The position numbers were made by a program, and so were the translations under genes. Below are positions 1 to 4,261 of a stretch of 20,996 nt of DNA, one piece after another. The notes below the pieces were generated by a model. That model was not told the origin of the DNA. It made no database searches and saw nothing but the letters and a program-made list of their open reading frames with translations. Each line of letters starts with the position of its first letter. Position 1 is the first letter of the stretch. Source of the stretch: CALACW01 sp963627915 (GTDB lineage: Bacteria > Bacillota > Clostridia > Oscillospirales > Acutalibacteraceae); contig CAVGCY010000030.1 of NCBI GenBank assembly GCA_963627915.1, forward strand, positions 1 through 20,996. Direction: 5' to 3'.

Positions 1-52
1 AACCGTCGTACCTTTGCGGGTACCGTGGGTTCGAATCCCACTCTCTCCGCCA
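1..52 (+). tRNA. tRNA-Ser, 3' part only
   Basis: The window opens inside a class II tRNA. A variable-arm stem (8-12 with 19-23), a T arm (GTGGG-TTCGAAT-CCCAC, 25-41), the 3' acceptor strand TCTCTCC (42-48), discriminator G and encoded CCA (50-52) are visible. The long variable arm means Ser or Leu (or bacterial Tyr). The acceptor strand, which would pair with GGAGAGA, and the following tRNA-Ser favour Ser. The anticodon lies outside the window, so the isoacceptor is unknown. Confidence 0.85.
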
Positions 53-77
53 TTTTTAATTTAATAATGTGTTACCC

Positions 78-171
78 GGAGAAGTACTCAAGTTGGTGAC
101 GAGGCGCCCCTGCTAAGGGCGTAGGCCGTCTAAACAGCGGCGCGAGGGTTCGAGTCCCTCCTTCTCCGCCA
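78..171 (+). tRNA. tRNA-Ser (anticodon GCT)
   Basis: Acceptor strands GGAGAAG (78-84) and CTTCTCC (161-167) pair, followed by discriminator G and encoded CCA (169-171). The anticodon stem CGCCC/GGGCG encloses loop CTGCTAA, giving anticodon GCT. It has a long variable arm typical of serine tRNAs and a normal T arm with TTCGAGT. It lies 25 bp behind the preceding tRNA-Ser and directly in front of a terminator, so the two are probably cotranscribed. Confidence 0.95.
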
Positions 172-172
172 G

Positions 173-204
173 AAAAAGACCAAGTCGCATGACTTGGTCT
201 TTTT
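173..204 (+). terminator. Intrinsic terminator of the tRNA-Ser unit
   Basis: A perfect 14-bp inverted repeat (AAAAAGACCAAGTC, 173-186, with GACTTGGTCTTTTT, 191-204) with a GCAT loop ends in five T. It starts two bases after the tRNA CCA end. Confidence 0.9.
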
Positions 205-206
205 CA

Positions 207-395
207 ATGAAATAAATCCCTTACGGACTTTATGAAATATTGCTTACGCAATATGAAATAGCTGTCGCTGTGAAATACGCTTACGCGCATGGATTTATTT
301 TACATTTTATCTATTTGATAAAATATTTCATAATCTGTCAGAATTATTTCATATTGCATCAGCAATATTTCATTATAAAACATACCGTATTTCAT
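207..395. repeat. Array of short hairpins separated by ATGAAAT / ATTTCAT heptamers
   Basis: The heptamer ATGAAAT occurs at 207, 232 and 253 (with GTGAAAT at 270). Its reverse complement ATTTCAT occurs at 325, 346, 367 and 389, about 21 bp apart. Small palindromes sit between them: an imperfect one at 212-233, ATATTGC-TTAC-GCAATAT at 237-254, AGC-TGTC-GCT at 260-269, ATACGC-TTAC-GCGCAT at 275-290, ATTTTATC/GATAAAAT at 304-324 and ATATTGC-ATCA-GCAATAT at 351-368. A 10-bp perfect inverted repeat (AAATAAATCC 210-219, GGATTTATTT 291-300) encloses the left half. The heptamer changes orientation near the centre, so the whole is roughly an inverted repeat. It resembles a dispersed palindromic repeat or a non-coding MITE-like element. 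No transposase or protein-coding signal is seen in it. Confidence 0.7.
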
Positions 396-403
396 ATTCT
401 CCT

Positions 404-432
404 TTGCAACCCGTGCGATGTTGTACTATATT
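404..432 (+). promoter_or_regulatory. Sigma70-type promoter, copy 1 of a repeated promoter module
   Basis: TTGCAA (404-409), a 17-bp spacer and TATATT (427-432). The surrounding bases from about 390 to 456, including a degenerate ribosome binding site and an ATG at 453, match the modules at 2320-2401 and 8906-8971. Here the ATG opens only a 10-codon frame (MDSLQRALST). Confidence 0.65.
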
Positions 433-438
433 AAACTA

Positions 439-620
439 ATTGAAGGTTTCTTATGGATTCATTACAACGCGCATTATCAACATAATTATCACAATAGGTT
501 GTATTTTTCATATACTAAAGTTTTTTTACCCCACCCGGTTGAACCGGGGATGGGTATTTATACTTAAAAGTTTAAAAGGACTGCAAGCCTACCTTTTTCG
601 GCAGACTTGCAGCTCTTTTT
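439..620 (+). ncRNA. Possible short untranslated RNA behind the orphan promoter
   Basis: Transcription from the promoter at 404-432 would start near 439 and meet a good terminator at 581-620, giving an RNA of about 180 nt. It contains no frame beyond a 10-codon leader at 453-485. In the middle is a GC-rich hairpin (TACCC 527-531 / GGGTA 552-556 around CCCGG 534-538 / CCGGG 544-548, loop TTGAA) in otherwise AT-rich DNA. Promoter, hairpin and terminator are seen. That a stable RNA is made is inference. The alternative is the decayed remains of a phosphoesterase-type gene start. Confidence 0.25.
581..620. terminator. Bidirectional intrinsic terminator
   Basis: A 13-bp stem (CTGCAAGCCTACC 581-593 with GGCAGACTTGCAG 600-612, two wobble pairs on the minus strand) and a 6-nt loop. 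On the plus strand it is followed by CTCTTTTT. On the minus strand it is followed by TCCTTTT, about 75 bp beyond the stop of the secreted hydrolase gene. It can serve both directions. Confidence 0.75.
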
Positions 621-688
621 ATTCAGACTGTTTTTTTACAGCCATTTTTTTATTATTTTTTCAGATAGATAATTAAGAAAAATATCGG

Positions 689-1783
689 TTAATAAATAGA
701 ACTGCACTTTAAATAAACAGTCTTATATTTTCCGCCTGTCCACGGGCAAATTGCTTTCATCCAGCCGGAAGAATAAATTTCACTGATTGTAACGATATCG
801 TTTGGGTAAACCCTGCCGCAAGAGCTGCCGTTAATACCGGAATAAGCCTGAATATATTTGGTGGCTTTAAATTTCATATCCGAAACCTTACAATATACAA
901 TTTTGCTGGTGTTTCCCCATGGACATTTTAACTTTGCAACACCATTTTTGACACCTTGAATTGTAACAACATCATTAGTATAAACTCTGCCGACATAAGA
1001 TGAACGGCTATATGAACTGTATGCATTTGTATAGGCTCCGCTCTTAAATCGAAAACTTATATTAAATTCATTTGATTTTGAAACAGAACTTGAACTTGAA
1101 CTTGAGCTTGAACTGCTTGCTTTGTAGTTTTTTCCGCGGGTAATCGCCATCGTTTGCCCTTTTCTCCAATTGTTAAAAGAAATCGTGTGAACTCTGACCT
1201 TATTATCCGGTGAATTAGCATAATTACTGTCAAGCACTTTAATGCCGTTGGAATCATGGGAAATGTAAAGCATAGAATGACTGTTTCCTATACGAATAAC
1301 ATCGCCGGGCCATACACCTGATTTATCAAGGTTTGCTTTTGTGAAAGTTGAGGCATTAATCAATTTCGAATAAACTTTATCTGTAGATTTAGAAGCATAT
1401 ATATACCACAAGCAATAATTTGCAAATCCCGCACAGCTATAAGCAGCAGAAGTAATATACCCTCCTGAACCATTGACATAATGAGTAGGCATAAGGTCTG
1501 TTGAAGTCGGTGTCATGCCCATTGTATTTTTGAGCCATGAAGCGTTAATTATGTTTGAATTTTTGCAATTGTAACCGCTGTTGTAACGATAAATACTGCC
1601 ATTTGTTGTGAAATATTTTCCCTCAAGGTTTTTAATAAGAGATACCAGTCTCAACGTTACCGTTGCTTTGTTTTTGTTAGAAGGAGTTGTCGCCGCTGAA
1701 GCAGAAATTGTCAGTACCGAAAACAATGTCACTGAAACAAGAAACAAAGAAATAATTCTGTGAATAATTTTTTTTGTTTTCAT
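689..1783 (-). CDS. Secreted NlpC/P60- or CHAP-like cell-wall hydrolase with Ser linker and two C-terminal SH3-like repeats
   Basis: Predicted 364-aa exported protein. The start at 1783 is preferred over a start 11 codons upstream because AAGAAAGGACAG lies just before it and a classic signal peptide begins there (Lys-rich start, hydrophobic core, cleavage near ASA-A at residue 30). Residues about 40-220 look like a papain-like NlpC/P60 or CHAP peptidase: Cys117 in YSCAGFANYC, WPGDVIRIG near 158-166, His169 in NSHSMLYISH and a polar residue in VLDSNY near 185-187. A poly-Ser linker (about 223-233) leads to two related modules of about 60 aa (YTNAYSSYSRSSYVGRVYTN and YIQAYSGINGSSCGRVYPN) that resemble bacterial SH3-type wall-binding repeats. 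The expected role is cleavage of peptidoglycan stem peptides or a related amide bond at the cell surface, but the substrate is not shown. It is divergent from an XRE regulator. Two promoter-like sequences lie upstream, one with a G9 spacer. The Ser linker is encoded by a hexanucleotide repeat. Confidence 0.8.
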   Translation of the reverse strand: MKTKKIIHRIISLFLVSVTLFSVLTISASAATTPSNKNKATVTLRLVSLIKNLEGKYFTTNGSIYRYNSGYNCKNSNIINASWLKNTMGMTPTSTDLMPTHYVNGSGGYITSAAYSCAGFANYCLWYIYASKSTDKVYSKLINASTFTKANLDKSGVWPGDVIRIGNSHSMLYISHDSNGIKVLDSNYANSPDNKVRVHTISFNNWRKGQTMAITRGKNYKASSSSSSSSSSSVSKSNEFNISFRFKSGAYTNAYSSYSRSSYVGRVYTNDVVTIQGVKNGVAKLKCPWGNTSKIVYCKVSDMKFKATKYIQAYSGINGSSCGRVYPNDIVTISEIYSSGWMKAICPWTGGKYKTVYLKCSSIY

Positions 1784-1846
1784 AATAACTCTGTCCTTTC
1801 TTAAGTAAATACCCATTTGATTTCATCGTTTTTTATTTCACTTCGT

Positions 1847-1875
1847 TTTATATATACCCCCCCCCGTTTTGTCAA
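1847..1875 (-). promoter_or_regulatory. Promoter of the secreted hydrolase with a G9 tract in the spacer
   Basis: On the minus strand TTGACA (1875-1870) and TATAAA (1852-1847) are exactly 17 bp apart. The spacer is AAAC, nine consecutive G (plus-strand C run 1857-1865) and TATA. The -35 is a consensus match. A homopolymer here can change promoter spacing by slippage. The -10 lies about 65 bp from the chosen start codon. Confidence 0.65.
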
Positions 1876-1899
1876 CATTTTCGGAATACATCCGTTTAA

Positions 1900-1928
1900 A
1901 TAATAACACATAAGTATTCATTTGTCAA
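1900..1928 (-). promoter_or_regulatory. Second, upstream promoter of the secreted hydrolase
   Basis: On the minus strand TTGACA (1928-1923), a 17-bp spacer and TATTAT (1905-1900). The 11-mer TTTGTCAACAT, which holds the -35, is repeated exactly at 1868-1878 and 1921-1931, so the two promoters share the same -35 context. This one overlaps the direct repeats at 1908-1940. Confidence 0.5.
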
Positions 1929-1940
1929 CATATGTATTCA
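1908..1940. repeat. Pair of 13-bp direct repeats, candidate operators
   Basis: ACATAAGTATTCA (1908-1920) and ACATATGTATTCA (1928-1940) differ at one base and start 20 bp (two helical turns) apart. They lie between the divergent genes, overlap the upstream minus-strand promoter and reach the region where a -35 for the XRE gene would sit. The spacing suits binding by the neighbouring XRE protein, but this is inferred from position only. Confidence 0.45.
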
Positions 1941-1984
1941 GATTTAAAGCAATACTGACATAAAATATACCTTGAGGTGAGTTT

Positions 1985-2218
1985 ATGTTCAGTCCATCGC
2001 TTGACCCAACAACGGTTGGAGAAACTATTTCATATTTTCGGAAACAAAAAGGTCTTTCACAAGAGGTCTTGAGCGGTCTTGCAGGCATCGGCAGAAGCCA
2101 CCTGAGCGCAATCGAAAGAGGCGAGCGAAAACCTACGCTTGAAACGCTTTATAAAATTTGTACTGCAATGAACATAAAAATGAGCACGGTAATTATGAAA
2201 CTTGAAGAAAATTTATAA
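1985..2218 (+). CDS. Small XRE-family helix-turn-helix transcriptional regulator
   Basis: A 77-aa protein that is almost entirely one Cro/C1-type HTH domain (about residues 10-66). It has the typical order of RKQKGLSQEVLSGLAGI (first helices), GRSHLSAIERGERKPTLETL (recognition helix and following turn) and LYKICTAMNIKM. No effector or oligomerisation domain follows. GAGGTG stands 5 bp before the ATG. No strong -35 is evident on this strand (TAAAAT at 1961-1966 could be the -10), so expression may be weak or regulated. It is divergent from the secreted hydrolase gene, with paired direct repeats between them, so a role as local auto- and cross-regulator is plausible but inferred. Confidence 0.85.
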   Translation: MFSPSLDPTTVGETISYFRKQKGLSQEVLSGLAGIGRSHLSAIERGERKPTLETLYKICTAMNIKMSTVIMKLEENL

Positions 2219-2337
2219 AAAAATGGCAGAGGACAATAATATATACTATATAAAAAAGTTCAAACAAAAGAAATTATTACGATAAAATATTCTATTTTTC
2301 ATTTTAAATTAAAACCCTCTGTATTTTATATTCTCCG

Positions 2338-2366
2338 TTGCAACCCATGCAAGAATGTGCTATATT
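2338..2366 (+). promoter_or_regulatory. Sigma70-type promoter, copy 2 of the repeated module
   Basis: TTGCAA (2338-2343), 17 bp, TATATT (2361-2366), then ATTTTCGGAGGTTTCTT before an ATG at 2399. It closely matches copy 1 (404-432) and more loosely copy 3 (8915-8943). It would transcribe the gene remnants at 2399-3820. Confidence 0.7.
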
Positions 2367-2398
2367 AAACTAAGTAAATCAATTTTCGGAGGTTTCTT

Positions 2399-2476
2399 AT
2401 GGCTTCGGGACTGCCAACTGCATTCAGACATATAAAAGACAACCAAAAACCGCTTCGTTTTAATTCTCGGTCCTGA
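2399..2476 (+). pseudogene. 5' fragment of a metallophosphoesterase gene
   Basis: Twenty-five codons read MASGLPTAFRHIKDNQKPLR then FNSRS and stop at TGA 2474. The first 23 match the start of the intact phosphoesterase at 8969 (MSAGLPTAFRHIKDRQKPLR, then FNSDG) at almost every residue. Nucleotide similarity extends upstream through the ribosome binding site and promoter. Similarity ends near 2466, where the sequence passes without a gap into a hydrolase reading frame in another phase. None of the metal-binding motifs of the phosphoesterase is present. It is best read as the left end of a deletion or recombination event. Confidence 0.75.
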
Positions 2477-2537
2477 CAGGCAAGAATCCGGCTATCACAG
2501 TTTTCCGCTTGAAAGAATAGCAGAAACTGTTGAGTTT

Positions 2538-3227
2538 TTGAAAGCGCGGGGCAATCGTAGGCTCGGAGTTCTCGGAGCGTCCATCACGACGATTCCCACG
2601 CTGACTGCGGCGTCAATGTTTTCGGATATTACGCTAACCATAGCAGTCTCCCCCTGCGACTATGTTTTGCAGGGCTTTAAACAGGGAAAGCGCGACGGCT
2701 GCAGGGAATGGCCTGTCGTCGGCGAATCCATGCTCACATGGGAAGGCGCGCCTCTTCCGTACGTAAATTATGCCTATCAGCACCCGGAATACTGGCGCAC
2801 GGTACAAACTGAAACAAAAGGTTCGGGCAATATGCTTGCCGCAAAAAAGTTATTCAATAACACGGAAACAAAAACTCCGCTGACCGAGGATGTTATGATT
2901 CCCGTTGAAAATATACGCGGTCATCTCCTTCTGATCGGATGTGAGGACGACTGCCTATGGCCGACAGCCCGATATATCCGCCGGATGGATGAACGTATTA
3001 AAAGCCGAGCGCATAACTGCATCAGCGATGCCGCAGTCTACGAATACGGTACGCATTACGCTTTTCCGGAATCCATGCTCAGGCAGATAATTCCCGTATT
3101 TCCTGATTTTTTCATCAAAAGAGCGTTCCTTTCCGCAAGAGAACATCCAAAGGAGTGCCTCCGGACAAGAGAGGACATCGACCGCCGAATGAAAAATACA
3201 ATAAAAAAATGGATGGAGATGAAATAA
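2538..3227 (+). CDS. 5'-truncated BAAT C-terminal-type alpha/beta hydrolase (acyl-CoA thioesterase-like), probable remnant
   Basis: The frame is open from 2436, and recognisable hydrolase sequence starts near 2463 (LGPDRQESGYHSFPLERIAE). The first usable start codon in frame is TTG 2538, which leaves only 12 residues before the nucleophile elbow. The domain fits the bile-acid-CoA:amino acid acyltransferase / acyl-CoA thioester hydrolase C-terminal fold: Ser15 in GVLGASITT, an acid in IGCEDDCLW (Asp137/138) and His173 in EYGTHYAFPE, with conserved stretches such as HPEYW and REHPKEC. The N-terminal part of a full-length enzyme is missing, and the usual Gly two residues after the Ser is replaced by Thr. 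No ribosome binding site is evident at the TTG. It is fused upstream to a phosphoesterase start. It is probably inactive, though the long open frame shows the loss is recent or the fragment is still used. The gene for a small membrane protein follows after 2 bp. Confidence 0.65.
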   Translation: MKARGNRRLGVLGASITTIPTLTAASMFSDITLTIAVSPCDYVLQGFKQGKRDGCREWPVVGESMLTWEGAPLPYVNYAYQHPEYWRTVQTETKGSGNMLAAKKLFNNTETKTPLTEDVMIPVENIRGHLLLIGCEDDCLWPTARYIRRMDERIKSRAHNCISDAAVYEYGTHYAFPESMLRQIIPVFPDFFIKRAFLSAREHPKECLRTREDIDRRMKNTIKKWMEMK

Positions 3228-3229
3228 CA

Positions 3230-3718
3230 ATGAAATGGTTTATAATACCCGCATTCTGGTTTCTGTACTGGGGCGTCTGCTTTCTGTGTACGGGAACCGA
3301 TAAAAAAAATCTCGCCGGTCTGCGCTCATATCCCGACGCGGTGCAGAACATTGTACGCGAACGGTTAGGCAACGACGTACCGAAGGCAAAATCCATACCT
3401 TCAATTCTGATTGGCAATCTTGTTATGTTTACCGCGGTATTTTCCGTTCTCGGACTGGTGTTAAAAAACGTACTTGCTTTTGACGGTTTTCTCTCTGCAT
3501 TCCGGTATTTTCTCATCCTCGGTGAAGGACTTGGGCTGTTTGACCTTCTTGTCATCGACCTGCTCTGGTGGCGCAATACAAAACGCATCCGTTTTTCCTT
3601 CCTGCCGGATAAGGAAATTTACCAAAACCCCTCAAAGCATATCGGCTCATTCGTGCGCGGAATCCCGCTGTTTGCCGTCATTGCCGCACTTAGCGCGGCG
3701 GCGGTTACACTCATATGA
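3230..3718 (+). CDS. Small integral membrane protein of unknown function
   Basis: A 162-aa protein. The ATG at 3230 is chosen because GGATGGAGATG precedes it and it starts 2 bp after the hydrolase stop. A start 25 codons upstream would overlap that gene and add a charged, non-conserved-looking stretch. Four hydrophobic segments are visible: about 3-20, 57-82, 92-114 and 143-162. A loop around 21-56 has a basic/acidic mix (TDKKNLAGLRSYPDAVQN), and a basic loop follows WWRNTKRIRF. I do not recognise the family. The tight coupling suggests it belonged to the same operon as the hydrolase. The terminal Leu-Ile is followed directly by TGA, and codons beyond it stay open for some distance. Confidence 0.65.
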   Translation: MKWFIIPAFWFLYWGVCFLCTGTDKKNLAGLRSYPDAVQNIVRERLGNDVPKAKSIPSILIGNLVMFTAVFSVLGLVLKNVLAFDGFLSAFRYFLILGEGLGLFDLLVIDLLWWRNTKRIRFSFLPDKEIYQNPSKHIGSFVRGIPLFAVIAALSAAAVTLI

Positions 3719-3820
3719 AAGAGCTGTGACGCAACGCTTGTATTTATCGCCAAAACGCTCGCTTCCTGCCTGCTGCTGACGGCCGGCTGTCCGTTATCGA
3801 CGAGAAAACCAAATAAACAA
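3715..3820 (+). pseudogene. Frameshifted lipoprotein-like gene start
   Basis: An ATG at 3715 overlaps the preceding stop (ATGA) and reads MKEL then TGA. One base out of phase, the sequence from about 3728 continues as DATLVFIAKTLASCLLLTAG then CPLSTRKPNK, which looks like a lipoprotein signal peptide with lipobox LTAG-C. The higher GC content resembles the genes just upstream rather than the AT-rich DNA after 3820. It is a short, disrupted remnant and no mature domain can be read. Confidence 0.35.
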
Positions 3821-3848
3821 CTGTATAAACTGTTTGTGCAAACTAAAG

Positions 3849-3886
3849 AAATCGGTAAGTTTTATTACATACTTGCCGATTTTTTT
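3849..3886 (+). terminator. Intrinsic terminator behind the remnant gene cluster
   Basis: AAATCGGTAAGT (3849-3860) pairs with ACTTGCCGATTT (3871-3882) except at one position, with a 10-nt loop and a run of T through 3886. From here to 4076 the DNA is very AT-rich and I see no gene or further element. Confidence 0.75.
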
Positions 3887-4076
3887 CGCGCTTTTCACCC
3901 TTTTTAATTTCTGCTCAGAAACGGCAAAACACATCCATTCCGTATTTCGGATAATCGCAAAACAGTTGTAAACAATCACGAAATAAATGCAAAATACATA
4001 TTGAATAAAAGAGTTAATACCGCTATATATCACAAAAAAATAAAACAATCTTAATAAAATATCAAAATTTATCACA

Positions 4077-4105
4077 TTGACGTATATTTGGCTGTGTACT
4101 ATAAT
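4077..4105 (+). promoter_or_regulatory. Promoter of the tandem paralog pair
   Basis: TTGACG (4077-4082), 17-bp spacer, TATAAT (4100-4105): a near-consensus sigma70-type promoter. The leader from about 4112 to the ATG at 4262 is about 150 nt. It has short inverted repeats (for example GACG 4179-4182 / CGTC 4190-4193) but no riboswitch class that I recognise and no clear terminator. Confidence 0.7.
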
Positions 4106-4261
4106 TAAATTGGAAAGAGAATCCGTGCAAAACCCGGTTTTTAACCAAAAAGTTAAAAAAACGACTTATTTCGCCTCGACGGCTCAATCGTCAATTCTCC
4201 GTTTTTACCGTTTTGCAAAATATATTAAAAATTGTTATTCATTTGAAAGGGGAAATGCAGA

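Noticed and set aside
207..395. CRISPR array
   Set aside because: The repeated unit is only 7 bp, spacers are themselves palindromes, and the orientation flips midway; no cas gene is in the window.
240..434. Plus-strand frame of 64 codons through the hairpin array
   Set aside because: It is the translated palindromic repeat, with no ribosome binding site and extreme composition; its end is the promoter copy 1.
440..676. Plus-strand frame of 78 codons
   Set aside because: It runs through two hairpins and a terminator, and has a non-ATG start and no homology I recognise.
3155..3229. 25-codon upstream extension of the 162-aa membrane protein
   Set aside because: It overlaps the hydrolase frame, lacks a ribosome binding site, and the remaining protein starts with a natural membrane segment.
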